A stretch of DNA of 64,000 nucleotides from Engraulis encrasicolus (lineage: Eukaryota > Chordata > Actinopteri > Clupeiformes > Engraulidae): the NCBI RefSeq assembly GCF_034702125.1, contig NC_085872.1:35207588-35271587 (forward strand), read 5' to 3'. The notes beneath the pieces were generated by a model, which was not told where the DNA came from, did no database searches, and saw only the letters and a list, made by a program, of their open reading frames with translations. The translations under genes were made by a program, and so were the position numbers. Shown here piece by piece: positions 1 to 14,399 of this stretch (the first letter of the stretch is position 1; every line of letters starts with the position of its first letter).

Positions 1-266
1 ACGTGTGCATGGGTATGTACAGTATGTGTGTGTGTGTGTGTTTGCGAGCCTGTATACTGTATATGTGTAGCTATTTGTGTGTGTTTATCACCCAGCTACT
101 CCCCCCGGCGTCGGCCCTGCCCGTTCCTCCTGACCTCCTTCGCTCCGTAAGCACTCTCTAAGCAGCTCAACAGCAACACATTGTTATCCGCGGCACTCTC
201 GCGTCCCCGCCAAAACACACACAGGCATGCCGCTGGGCACACTAACCCTTTACGGACACTGATACT

Positions 267-276
267 ACTATTGTAT

Positions 277-321
<45 letters not shown>

Positions 322-331
322 CACCACCACC

Positions 332-380
<49 letters not shown>

Positions 381-482
381 GTACCACTACCATTACTACT
401 ACTACCACTACTACTACTACCACTACCGCTACCACTACTACTACCACTACTACTACCACTACCACTACTACTACTACCAGCA
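267..482. repeat. Trinucleotide repeat (ACT)n / (ACC)n
   Basis: Compound trinucleotide array: mostly TAC/ACT units, with a block of CAC/ACC at 310-340 and mixed ACT/ACC further on. The open frames across it (poly Tyr-His on +, poly Val on -) are repeat artefacts. A run of 14 C follows shortly after, near 511-525. Confidence 0.95.
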
Positions 483-861
483 CCAAGTTATTCCACCCAA
501 CAACACTACAGCCCCCCCCCCCCCCGGCCCTCCATGCCCCTTTGACTGGCCCTCCACCTCTCTGCACCTCACCATTTGAACTGAACTTTTGAACTCAAAG
601 AAGCAATCCTATCTTGTCTTGATAGTTTCTCATCTCACTGTAAGAAATACAGGCCTATCATTTTGGTTTATATCACCATATTTTCTAACCTTTCCTTGCT
701 ATTTTTACATGGTTATTAGAAATTAAAAGGAATACCTGTGGTATTTCAAATAGAAAAACATGTGAAGTACTCGCTTCTTTTGCAAGTCACTTGTAATGAT
801 AAACTATTTTGTGCTAGAAATTATGGCTATAACAGGCAGTGGACTAGTATACAGTCCACGT
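483..861. other. Unique sequence, nothing recognised
   Basis: Apart from the poly-C run near 511-525 I see no gene, RNA or repeat structure. The sequence becomes AT-rich after 600. Confidence 0.5.
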
Positions 862-1044
862 GATTGATCCCGGCCCCTGATCATAGTCAGGAACGATAAT
901 GTGGCCCCCAGAGAAAAAAGTTTGGGGACCCCTGTCTTACAGATTCTGATGGCCCAAACACGGACAGCACTGACAAGGGCCCTCAAGGGGGCCCAAAATT
1001 GAAATCCTTCATGGGGCCCAAAATTTCTCTCAGTGCCCCTGCCA
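862..1044. mobile_element. Fragments of non-autonomous hAT-like elements
   Basis: The motif AGTTTGGGGACCCCTG at 919-934 resembles a common hAT 3' terminus (reverse complement CAGGGGTCCCCAAACT). It is followed by GGGCCC-rich sequence ending in GCCCCTGCCAG, like other GGGCCC-rich repeats in this window. No clean target duplication was found, so the limits are approximate. Confidence 0.4.
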
Positions 1045-1257
1045 GAATCCAAAACCACTAGCAATTTTACCGCTACCAATGGCCCACCTCACTCAACACT
1101 GTGTATTCTGCCCCATCCCCTTCCACCTCCACCCAACTGCCTTCACTGCTCTCTTTTAGAACTTCCAGGCCTGACACGACAGTCCATGGAAATGTATACA
1201 TGTCTTTGCGCTACACAGCCACCACCACTACCACCATTGTGTCAACACCACCCCCCC

Positions 1258-2275
<1,018 letters not shown>

Positions 2276-2429
2276 CACAGGCTTGTGCATTGTTGATTTG
2301 ACGTGCGTATTTGTTTGTGTGTGTCTGTGCTCTGTCTTCATTAAACTCGGCGTAGGCCAAGATGGTGAGCGCCTCAGATTAAACGCATTGACATGCTGAC
2401 TCAGTAGTGCCACTCTGTCCAAGCCAACC

Positions 2430-2752
<323 letters not shown>

Positions 2753-2970
2753 AGGCAGCTGCTTCTTCCCTGAGTGACGGGATCAATGGCGTGGCCCGTA
2801 GCCCAGAGCTGCCCCTCTCTCCTCTCCTTTCTTGTCTGCTTAGCTTCACATCCGTACTACGCTACGCGACGACATCAAGCTTCTTCTCCCCCTTCTCTTC
2901 CCCCCCTCTCCTCGACCACGCCCCTTACCCCATCCTTATAAAGTGCTTCGATTTGGCTTCGATCACAGTC

Positions 2971-3112
2971 AGGGGTGCCGACAGTGGGGGGGGCATCGGG
3001 GACATGGAGAGAGGGGGCCCAGAAATTGGTCCTCGTTGTACGTTGTATCTATTGGGCTGGGGGGCCCTTTCAGATGACTTTGTCCTGGACCAAAGCTGTC
3101 AGTTTCCCTGAT
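2971..3112 (+). mobile_element. GGGCCC-rich MITE-like repeat, copy 1
   Basis: Contains GGGGGCCCAGAAATTGG and GGGGCCCTTTCAGATGACTT, then TTGTCCTGGACCAAAGCTGT. Copies at 21061-21215, 27786-27946 (reverse) and 32915-33050 share these segments. The copy at 27.8 kb is flanked by a near-perfect 8-bp repeat, which suggests a non-autonomous hAT family. Confidence 0.6.
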
Positions 3113-3540
3113 CACAGTGACCATGGTGCTTCTGTGCTGCCGATCAGCTGCCATCAGAGACAATCAGCAGCAGAAAAAAACCCTCTGCAAATACCTATTT
3201 CCCCTCCTGCAAGTTGTGTTAAGTCTGCAATAAAAACTAATAGTTTAGAAAGAAATGTGCAGGGCAGTCCATTCTCAAGTCTGTGAAGGAGTGGACTGGG
3301 GAAGAGGCTGCTGAATGCATTTGAAATCAATCAGCTGGACAACTTCCCACCAGCTGGCCCGGGCCCTAAATTGGCAGATTGGGCTGACCCTGTATTTGTG
3401 GATCCATATTATTACGGCCCCACTCCCATTCCAACAGTCCTTGAGCCAGATCCAGCAAGCAGCAGCCCGTCTCTGTTCGTAATGATGGGGTGCAGTCTCA
3501 CTCTGGCTCTGTGTCCGTCTCAGCCTTTGTGTTTGTCTCA
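3113..3540. other. Unique sequence, nothing recognised
   Basis: No gene, RNA or repeat recognised. Confidence 0.45.
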
Positions 3541-3651
3541 GTCTTGCTTTTGCTCTCTCTGTCTGTCTCTCTGTCTGTCTGTCTGCCTGTCTCTCTCTCT
3601 CTCCCTCTCTCTCTTCCTCTCTCTCACTCTCTCTCTCCCCCGCTCTCTCTC

Positions 3652-3737
<86 letters not shown>
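3541..3737. repeat. (CT)n microsatellite with CTGT/CCTCT variants
   Basis: Degenerate CTGTCTCT and CTCTTCCT units, followed by pure CT from about 3653 to 3737. Confidence 0.95.
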
Positions 3738-3741
<4 letters not shown>

Positions 3742-4119
3742 CTCTGCATGACTGTGTATGAGAATGTGTGTCTCAGTGTGTTTGTGTCTTTGTGATTGTC
3801 TGTGGCTGCAAGTGTGGGTTGTGTGTGCTCACACAGAGGGCAGAGTTCTATTAGTACAGCCCAATGAGTTTTGTTTTGTTAAAGCTCAAAGTAGGACACT
3901 CTCCTCCACGCCAAACGAAAGATCTGGCAGGCGGTTCGATGGCGCGACCTGTGGTGTAATGCTCTGCGAGGACTGTCGACTGTCCCACACTCATCTCTCT
4001 CACACACAGTGTAGTAGTCCTACTACAGCAGCAGTACCTCCAGTAATTTCAGCACAAACAGCCAAGGAAGAAAATCTGTTTAAAAAAAATAAATGAATAA
4101 GTGGCTGACAGCGAGCAGC

Positions 4120-4145
4120 GGGCGGGCGGGCGGATGGGCGGGCGG
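4120..4145 (+). repeat. (GGGC)n G-rich tract, possible G-quadruplex
   Basis: Five GGG runs separated by short loops (C, C, CGGAT, C) meet the usual G3+N1-7 pattern for quadruplex DNA. It stands alone in AT-rich sequence, with no gene start beside it. Confidence 0.6.
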
Positions 4146-4299
4146 TGAGGCTGTCTTGTCGTCTTCTGCCTTGTTACACGCCCCAGACAGCAAATTACAT
4201 TCAGTGCCCCCCCCATGACTTCTGCCAGCTGCAGCCAGCACAGCCTACAGAGGCTGCTGTGGCCATCATTGAGTTGGCACAAAGGAGTACAGTGGGGAT

Positions 4300-4502
4300 A
4301 AAATGATGATGGTATAGCCCTGGCCGTAGCTCGAACGGTTAGGGCATTGAATGTTATGCCGGGGACCCGGGTTCAATTCTGGCCCAAGGTCGTTTCCTGA
4401 TCCTCCCCCATCTCTCTCTCTCTTACTTTCTGTCACACTGTCCTATCAAATAAAGGCATAAAAGCCGCTAAAATATATATTTTTCAAAATGATGATGGTA
4501 TA
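4300..4502 (+). mobile_element. tRNA-derived SINE with 17-bp target duplications
   Basis: Body at 4317-4485, flanked by perfect 17-bp direct repeats AAAATGATGATGGTATA (4300-4316 and 4486-4502). The head has an A-box-like GTAGCTCGAACGGTTAGG and a B-box-like GGGTTCAATTCT, as in pol III tRNA promoters. The tail is CT-rich and ends in CAAATAAAGGCATAAAAGCC. A related copy lies at 9583-9758. The perfect duplication shows a fairly recent LINE-mediated insertion. Confidence 0.88.
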
Positions 4503-4710
4503 TCCTCAATATGCTATTTGCTAAGCTGACTGTGTCGCTTCATTCATGTCGCTTCATTCATGTACGTGAGTTTGAAGTAAGATAGGGGCAAGCTAACAGG
4601 AAGGCAAATTAATTTGCTCAGATGGAGAACAGGGAAGGAAATGAAAGAAAGGTCTAATATCTTTTCAGTTGATGGATATTTTATTAATGTTGAATTTACA
4701 CAGGCATTCT

Positions 4711-4730
4711 CTGGTGTGTGTGTATGTGTG

Positions 4731-4785
<55 letters not shown>

Positions 4786-4830
4786 ATGCATGGGTGCGTG
4801 CGTGTGTGAGTGCGTGCGTCTATGCTGGGG
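4711..4830. repeat. (TG)n / (TGCG)n microsatellite
   Basis: TG repeats pass into about 11 TGCG units (4744-4787), then mixed TGCA/TGCG. Alternating purine-pyrimidine sequence such as this is prone to Z-DNA. Confidence 0.95.
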
Positions 4831-4913
4831 TTGCTCTGAAAACAAAAACTGGCCAATTTAGATTGAGAATAGACACGTTGGTGTGTGTGGGGTAGGGCAG
4901 GGTGGGTTTAGCT

Positions 4914-5320
4914 GTGCTAAACAGGGCTTGACACTGGCATCTGCAAACCGGCCAAATGCTGGTAAAACCTGGCTGTGGCTGGTAACAATTTCAGTGTCAC
5001 TTGCCAATTTGGCAGGTAGCTTATTCTATAGTATGACATATCAGAATAGCCTATATTCTGCACTTCCCCCCTTGGGTATCAATTGTTTGTATTTAAGTTC
5101 AAGAAAAAGCTCAGTTTCTCTTGATTTATTTCGACGTAGAAAGATATGCACTCATCTACTTTCTTCAGCACCTCATCTTCTGAGATTAGATGTACAGCGT
5201 CATGATGAAGAAAAAAAAATCTAATTTGTGGCTAGTAGAATAGCTGAATGGCTAGTGACTCTACACTAGCCACAGTGACCGGTGTGTGAAAAAAAGTTAA
5301 TGTCAAGCCCTGGTGCTAAG
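4914..5320. mobile_element. hAT-type MITE, family CAGGGCTTGACA, copy A
   Basis: Body at 4922-5312. It starts CAGGGCTTGACACTGGCA and ends TTAATGTCAAGCCCTG, so both ends read CAGGGCTTGACA inward. The 8-bp flanks are GTGCTAAA and GTGCTAAG (7 of 8 match). The second copy at 7514-7782 is in the opposite orientation. An 8-bp duplication is typical of hAT. No transposase is encoded. Confidence 0.8.
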
Positions 5321-5540
5321 GTACTGGGTTAAAGAAGAAGTAACAAAGACAAGTCACTTAGTGGCTCCTCCTGACGCTATTTAAACAACCACTAATGAAA
5401 GGTCGCGGAGCAGGGCAGGAGAGCGGTGGCTCTTGCTAATGGGGAAATGCTTTAGCATGCAGGGCCACCTCAGACTCACCCCGAGAACACTGGGAGCTCA
5501 CCTGTGATTGGACCACACTGTGTGTTTTGTTGTGTTGTGT

Positions 5541-5592
5541 GGCCCGCTTCTTGGGCTGAGAGAAAGGATAAGGTCAGCGGGTGGGTGGCTGG
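5541..5592 (+). repeat. 52-bp block duplicated beside a TG array (copy 1)
   Basis: GGCCCGCTTCTTGGGCTGAG and the following sequence to 5592 recur at 8212-8263 with one difference. Both copies lie directly upstream of a long (TG)n array. Confidence 0.85.
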
Positions 5593-5596
5593 GGTA

Positions 5597-7505
<1,909 letters not shown>

Positions 7506-7790
7506 GTGGTGATCAGGGCTTGACGTTAACTTTTTTGCTCACCGGCCACTGTGGCTAGTGGTTTTACCATGTCACTAGCCATTTAGGCCTTCTACAAGCC
7601 AGAGTATTGGTGTTATTTTTCCCCAATTAGAATATTCTTGTATTTCAATACAATTAATGTACTACTGTCACATCAAAGAATAAGTTACCTGTCAAATTGG
7701 CTAGTGACAGTGAAATTATTACCAGCCACGGCCAAGTTTTACTAGCATTTGACCAGTTGGCAGGTGCCAGTGTCAAGCCCTGGTGGTGAT
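7506..7790. mobile_element. hAT-type MITE, family CAGGGCTTGACA, copy B
   Basis: Body at 7514-7782, with perfect 8-bp flanks GTGGTGAT (7506-7513 and 7783-7790). It begins CAGGGCTTGACGTTAACTTT and ends CCAGTGTCAAGCCCTG. Internal GGCTAGTG motifs occur on both strands, as in copy A at 4922-5312. Confidence 0.88.
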
Positions 7791-8211
7791 GCTGAATGTA
7801 ATCCAAGTGCACTGGTCTGGTCTGGGCGCTGCCACGCCAATTGTCACGTCACACGCGACCCCGGGGTGTCACACCGCAGGTCAGGCCACTGCGACACTGG
7901 GTCAGTGGCATTTCCTCCCCTATGCTCCTTTCGCTCTTAAGCCCGGCCCCCCATCTGTGCACACGCAAGAAGTGGTGATAAGACATGAGGATAAGGAGTT
8001 TATTTTATTCCCTCACATTCTTTCTTAAATTGAAGGCGAGCGAGCAAGGCAATGGGGCCAGGCCACCTTAACCCTCTGTTGAGTCTTGCAGCCCAGCATG
8101 CAACTGACAGATGGACCTCTCCCTTGCGAAAGAGTTTTACACATTTCGCCCAATCATGGAGCAGAGGGGAAGACAGGCCGCGCTGGCTAAGGAGCTTACG
8201 GCGATCGCCTT

Positions 8212-8263
8212 GGCCCACTTCTTGGGCTGAGAGAAAGGATAAGGTCAGCGGGTGGGTGGCTGG
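8212..8263 (+). repeat. 52-bp block duplicated beside a TG array (copy 2)
   Basis: Matches 5541-5592 at 51 of 52 positions and is again followed by (TG)n. Confidence 0.85.
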
Positions 8264-8277
8264 TTGGGGTGGTGGGA

Positions 8278-8416
<139 letters not shown>

Positions 8417-8512
8417 CAAGACCACTGACACACAATGTAATGAGTATTCAATTCTGGGGCCCTTTTTTCATGGGCCAGGGACCACTGACCCCTTTGTCCT
8501 CCCTGTCGACTT

Positions 8513-8514
<2 letters not shown>

Positions 8515-8606
<92 letters not shown>
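8515..8606. repeat. (TG)n microsatellite with short (AG)n tail
   Basis: Pure TG to 8606, then AGAGAGAGAGG. Confidence 0.97.
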
Positions 8607-8610
<4 letters not shown>

Positions 8611-9560
8611 AGAGAGGGTGTTAGCGAGAGAAAGAGAATGGACAAAAGGGGGGCAAAAGAGGGGAAAAGAAGAAGTTGATGACCTCCACTGACCCAGTTG
8701 AAGACGCTGTGAGGAAGAATAATGAGGTACGAGAGATGAAGAGACAGGTGGCCAGCGATGTGATAGAGAGATACGGACAGGGGGAGTTGAGGAGGTGAGG
8801 GAGATGAGCAGAGAAGAGTGAGAGATAGGAGAGATAGTTGGGAAAATGGGGAGAGGAATGAAGTGAAGTGTTGTAGCTCAGCAGAAATGAGTGTGGTGGT
8901 TTATAAACCTACCGTACATAAAAAATGGTATGTGTTGAAAGAGGAGGGACATTGAAGGTGTGAGGTATTGAAGGGGGAATAGGCTTGCGCAGATAGGGAT
9001 GAGGTGGTGTTAAAGCACCTGCCCCTTTGCCCTACAGGACAAAAAAATGCCTTTTTGAAAGTTCTTTTTTTGTCCATATCCAATACAGGAGGGCTCTGGG
9101 CCCCAGGGCAAATGCCCTGCTTGCCCCCCTATAGCTCTGCCCCTGATTCCCAGATATACAGTAGGCTAATATATATAGCCTCTACAGCAAGGGTGGGGAA
9201 CCTCTGTTTCGAGGGCCGTTTCGAGGGCCTCCTTCAGCACTTGCCCTCCAAAATGTCTGTGCACGCCACTGGAAGGGGATGATGTGTTGTCAGTGAGGAA
9301 AACAATGGACATGTTGAAAGGGGTGAGGCATTGAAAAAAGTGATATATGTATTGTAGGAGAGGAAAAGAATGAGGGTATTGAAAAGAGTGAGGTATCATT
9401 TTTAGAGCAGTGATGCATTGTGGATAAAGAGTGACATATTGTATTGAAAGGAAAGATGTATTGAAAAGGACTGATGTGTGAATCGGGAAAGCGGTGATGT
9501 TTTCTGGATAAGGAGAGGGGGAGGTATTGAAAACTGTGATGTATTGTGAACTAGGCTTGT
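8607..9560. repeat. Purine-rich degenerate minisatellite, interrupted
   Basis: The + strand is purine-rich, with recurring words GAGGTATTGAAA, GTGATGTATTG and GACATGTTGAAAG. These occur at 8935-8985 and again at 9300-9550, at irregular spacing of about 20-30 bp. The block is split by about 9000-9290, which carries hAT-like scraps (GGGCAAATGCCCTGC; AAGGGTGGGGAACCTCTG). This fits an old GA-rich tandem array cut by insertions. Confidence 0.55.
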
Positions 9561-9569
9561 GAAGTGTTT

Positions 9570-9771
9570 AAGATGAGGAAAACAGGGCCTTGCCTTGGCC
9601 TAGCAGTGGGGCACTGGGTTACTGCACCGGCGACAAGGACTCAATTCCGGCCCGGGTCCTTTGCCGATCCTTCCCCATCTCTCTCCCCACTCATTTCCTC
9701 TCTCTCTTCCACAGTCCTGTCAAAAAAGACAAAAAAGGCCAAAAAATATTTTAAAGAAAAGATGAGGAAAA
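9570..9771 (+). mobile_element. tRNA-derived SINE with 13-bp target duplications
   Basis: Body at 9583-9758, with flanks AAGATGAGGAAAA at 9570-9582 and 9759-9771. The head has GGCCTAGCAGTGGGG and a B-box-like GGACTCAATTCC. The CT-rich tail contains CACAGTCCTGTCAAAAAAG, matching the tail of the 4.3-kb copy (CACACTGTCCTATCAAATAA). The A-box region is diverged, so this copy is probably older. Confidence 0.82.
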
Positions 9772-9984
9772 GAGTAAGGAGTTAGCGTAGCTACAGAAGA
9801 TGGGATGAGGGAGCAGCTAGGTGTGGGAGATGAGCAGAGATTGTTTGAGACCTGAAGGCACTCAGCCTGACAAGCCCTATTACAACGGAGTGATGGCTCC
9901 CCCCTCCCCCTCCCCCTCCCCCTCTGAGGGGAAAATGATGAGCTTCAGACATGTGTCAAAAACAATCTCTTGGTGGGCAGAGGC

Positions 9985-10170
<186 letters not shown>

Positions 10171-11835
10171 TTCCCTACAATAACATGCATGTGTGTGATG
10201 ATGGAATAAAGTGGCCTGTGGGAAAGGAGAGGCAAAGGTGTGTGGACAGTACTCAGAATACCCCATGCACTCACACACACAAACACTGCCATGGCAATCC
10301 CCATAACGGCCTTATTTCCAAAGATACATCTTAGCCTAGTATTGCCGTTCTCTTATCTGGAAAATGTCACGTTTCACGTGTTAAGCTGTGGAAATAGAAT
10401 CTCCTTTGTTTGTTTTCCCCCCTCTCCGCTCCTTGCTCTCTTTCCGCTGTCTCGCTTTCTCTATCTCTAGTTCACAGGATGTTGTGGCGGATAGAAACAA
10501 AGGGAATATTTGCCTGTGTGGTGAATGAGAATTTTCTGTTGTTCAGTAGCGTAAAAAAGGAAACCAAACCCCTCAGCACAGAACAAGAACCGAACAGATA
10601 TGCCTCCCCCCTCCCTCACCCTCACCCCAAACCCCTCCACCCATCCCCTCACACCCCCCGCCCCCAAACCTCCCTTTCCCATTCTTTTAATAAGAAACAA
10701 GCTGTGTGCGCTTTGCCTAATGTGCCAGTATGGCGTGTTCTCTCCCAAGGCCTGTTAAAAGCAATTTGTCACATCCCAAAGCAGGGAATACAGCCCTGTG
10801 TAGGTGCCTCGACGCCTGCTGCGGCTTGTCAGACTTGGCCTTTGCCATAGACATTCTCATTGATGGCGTCTCAATGAGTGCACACACGCGCTCTCTTGTC
10901 AAGTCGTCGGATCAAGGCGGCGGATCATGGAGACTGGAGAATTATAAGGAGCCCTCCATTCATCTCAGAGTGTTACAGAGCACTTCTCTACTGATGGAGT
11001 ACAGTGTTGGGATTCAGTCTGGGTTCAGGCGCTGTGTTCTGCGAAGTGTTCAGATACAGAGTGTAGTGGTGATGAGTTCCCAAAAATACTACATTGTCTT
11101 TCAATGAATTTAGTACACTTTAAAAATCAATCTCATTTTGTTTGGGCTTGAGTTATTGTACTTGGTAATAATACCATTTGAGTGGCTTTGTAATTGAGAT
11201 TAATTGTGGAAAATACGTACTACTTGAAAATTAATGTTTGCACGTCATTATGATGGTTTTTGGAGGATTTTGCTTCTGAACTCTTCACTTATTCTCAGGG
11301 AAATATTAAAGTATGACATCTGTCTTGTGTGTCTTGTCTAATTTCAGCCTGGACACTCTCCTGGACACCTTGACCAAACAAACAGAATGTTCTGAAGAGT
11401 GGGTTGTTGTTTTTTTCAGAGCAGAATAAAAAACGAGATTTCATCTGAGAGATAAACTGGGTGAACTGTGCGCGTTCCTGTTTTCTACCGAAGCTTTGAT
11501 TTAAACCTGCGCAAGCAGACATCACAGACCTCATCATTGATTTGTTACACCATCTGCTTGCCGTCTGCTCTACTGAAATAACTGAAACGCAGCCAGTCTC
11601 CTTAATTATCCATATGGGCAACATCAAATGTGCTCCGTGTTTCAAATGGAACAGGACCAAGAGTGCGCCCACAACTTTGCCGGGCAAATCTTTAATACGT
11701 TCGAGAGGCATCGTGGTCTGTCAGAACAAGCTTGGATATAGGTCTCATTACGCTCGGACGATTGGCTGAAGTTAAACCCAGAGCAGTAGCCCAACCATTC
11801 GTTCCCCTATAATTTTCCCTCATCAAAATCCTTTG
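10171..11835. other. 1.66 kb of unique sequence
   Basis: CT-rich patches near 10410-10470 and C-rich 10600-10680. Otherwise no element ends or coding exons are recognisable. Confidence 0.5.
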
Positions 11836-11837
11836 AG

Positions 11838-11895
11838 CGTGTGTGTGTGTGCATACGTGTACGTGTACATGTACGTGTGCGTGCATGTTTGTGTT

Positions 11896-11968
<73 letters not shown>

Positions 11969-12000
11969 CCGCGTGTGTGTGATTATGTGTGTGTGCGTGC
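11838..12000. repeat. (TG)n microsatellite with GTACGT flank
   Basis: Begins TG, then ACGTGTACGTGTACATGTAC, then pure TG (about 11905-11967), then short TG/CG sequence. Confidence 0.95.
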
Positions 12001-12844
12001 ACCTACACATATAAAAGGAAGAGTTTGTGGTGGTGGTGATGGTGATGGTAGTACAGTGTCTGTTGCCTCCAGTGTATACCCCAGTCAGCCTACACTAATG
12101 GCGATCCATGGCGGGGAAAAAAGCAAGGAATCGGACGATGGCAGGAAGAAGACGAAGAAGAAGCAATGACAGAACACTTCCCCCGATAGATACCAGAGCT
12201 GCACTCACTTCCTCTCGCGCCGCGCCTCGCGTGATGACAGGGCTTCTGGATTCTGCCATTCCCTTTGTAGCCCGCACGGCTCCACGCGAGCCAGATAGAA
12301 CTGAGCCTCCGCTCTGTCTGAAATGGTAATGCGCCCTCATTAGAGGTGACATGCATGTGTAGATTGGACTCAAATTTATGATAATTTATACACCACAAAT
12401 ATCAGACCCCTTAAAAATCCAGGGCTGGCGAGCATGCGGCGTGTCAGGGAGAAGAGGAGCAGGCAAAACGATGAATCGCATTTTATATGCAAATAAAACA
12501 CTGGTGTGTGCACGATAATGGCCATAATATCAGAGGTTCCGCTTTGTCAAAAGAGGAGACTCTGCTGCTACACTAGGGCTACAGTCTAGCGCTGGAGAAT
12601 AGCTGCTTTTAAGAGATGACAGACAATGCATTTGGGATATAATTACACCTCGCTTTATTCTCTTTGCCTTCCGACCACAAAGGCTCTGTCATAGTTTAAG
12701 GCCACATCTCCCGTGGAGGACTGTGACGGATTGCTTTACAGTGGCCAACGCTAGGAGATTTGTAATTCTAAATATTTCACAGCTTTGAGTTTGAAAAACA
12801 CTTGATGATGTTTCTGCATACTTTAGGGATGCTGGTGTAAGTCG

Positions 12845-12845
<1 letters not shown>
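12001..12845. other. Unique sequence, no gene assigned
   Basis: A GC-richer patch (about 12090-12330) is open in several frames but has no splice signals or family resemblance that I can defend. The 12440-12660 part is AT-rich and holds ATGCAAAT and ATAATTA words, as seen in regulatory DNA, but this is weak evidence. Confidence 0.35.
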
Positions 12846-12917
<72 letters not shown>

Positions 12918-12972
12918 CGTGTGTGTGTGTGTGTGTGTGCGTGTGTGTGTGTCGTGGCGTGTGTGTGTGTGT
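12846..12972. repeat. (TG)n microsatellite
   Basis: TG with a few TGCG units and one TCGTGGCG break near 12952. Confidence 0.97.
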
Positions 12973-13643
12973 ACAGCCTAATCAGTAGCTGATTAGCGTT
13001 AATGATTGTATATGGGCAGAGCTGAATACCATTAACATGCCGAGAAATCACCTTCCCGCTAATCTGGTGTGTTGTTCACGGCGAGGACTTAACTGCATTC
13101 TCCCGCATTAACTTCCGCAGAGGCATCCTTTGCTGTATAATCAAGCTGCTGCATCTCACATGGGAGATCCTCCTCATCCCAGCTCTCCTCACCGCTCCGA
13201 ACCCCCCCAGTCCTAATGAGGGACGCAAATCCAAGTCACACACACACACACACTGATTGGGGAGCAGAGAACGGTCAGCGTGGAAAAGGACGGTCTACTC
13301 CGTTGCGTGCTATGTAGAGAGTTGAGTTTTTATTTCCGGCAACATTAATTAGACGTGCTTGCCAGTGAGTTTGACTTTCAGAGGAAGGACAACTCACAAC
13401 AGAGTGGCTTGTTATCGGCAGTGCTGATTATGACATCTTGAAAAAAGGGAGAGAGAATGAGAGAGAGAGAGAGAACAATATTATGGAAACTTTCAGAGAA
13501 AAGTAACAAATGGTAAATAAGCAATCAATGTGGCTCTTACCGACTGCGACAAACTAAACATCCATAATGAGCTCTTATAGCTCTCCCATTATACACTTGA
13601 TGCGTTTGTTCAACCTGAGGTGACATCAATTTAAAGGACATCA
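12973..13643. other. Unique sequence with two short microsatellites
   Basis: Short (CA)n at about 13237-13253 and (GA)n at 13457-13475. Nothing else recognised. Confidence 0.5.
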
Positions 13644-14081
13644 ATTAAAATTAGAGATGTACAGGATCCAGGATCCGGTTCCGGATCTGGCGGGATAATA
13701 GGGTTTTTCAGACTATCCGGATCCGGCAGGATCTTAAGCAGTGAATCCGGTATCCGGCAGTTACCTAAAAATCAGGATCTGAGGCATCTCTACTTTTTAC
13801 GTGGCCTAGGCTTTTCAGTCAGTCTTTCACAACCCCAATCGCTGCATGGAGCGAAAGCACTTTGGAAGCGGCCGTTGAAGGCAGTGTGGCAGTAAGCCAA
13901 TGAGTCTTACATAATAAGAGTCTAACATAATAAAAAGGGCCCACGTGTGCGAGTTGGCTATGTGTTTCAACCCTTTCATAGGATCCGGTATCCGGTTCCG
14001 GATCCGGCAGGATCTTAAGCAGTGGATCCGGTATCCGGCAGGATCCTAAAAATCAGGATCCGGTGCATCTCTAATTAAAAT
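13644..14081. mobile_element. hAT-type MITE, family TAGAGATGYACAGGATC
   Basis: Body at 13652-14073, with perfect 8-bp flanks ATTAAAAT (13644-13651 and 14074-14081). The left end is TAGAGATGTACAGGATCCAG and the right end is GGATCCGGTGCATCTCTA. Two internal blocks repeat a GGATCCGGTATCCGGCAGG theme (13720-13790 and 13980-14060). Non-coding. Confidence 0.88.
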
Positions 14082-14399
14082 CCTATAGGCAACACTGTAC
14101 TGTACGTAGCCGGAGAGACAGCAGAAGAGCATGAATGCTGAAGAATTTTTCTTGTGTTGTAAATGTGGTTGATTTAACAACTTTTAAAAATATAGGACTG
14201 GATAGGAAGACATAGGAAGGCCTATGTGCTAGTCGTATATAGTTTTGTAGCAGCTACAGAACAAAGCATGTTCATCCAGCCACGGCACTGAAGATTCACA
14301 TACAATATCTCAGCAGAAACTAAACTCTGTGTGACTCAACTGTACCGTCGCCATTGTTCCAGGCCCTGTGATCCCCGTCGAGTCTTAGTCTTAGTCTAA

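Noticed and set aside
12095..12373. GC-rich region open in three frames, suggesting an exon
   Set aside because: No acceptor/donor pair bounds it, and no protein motif is present.
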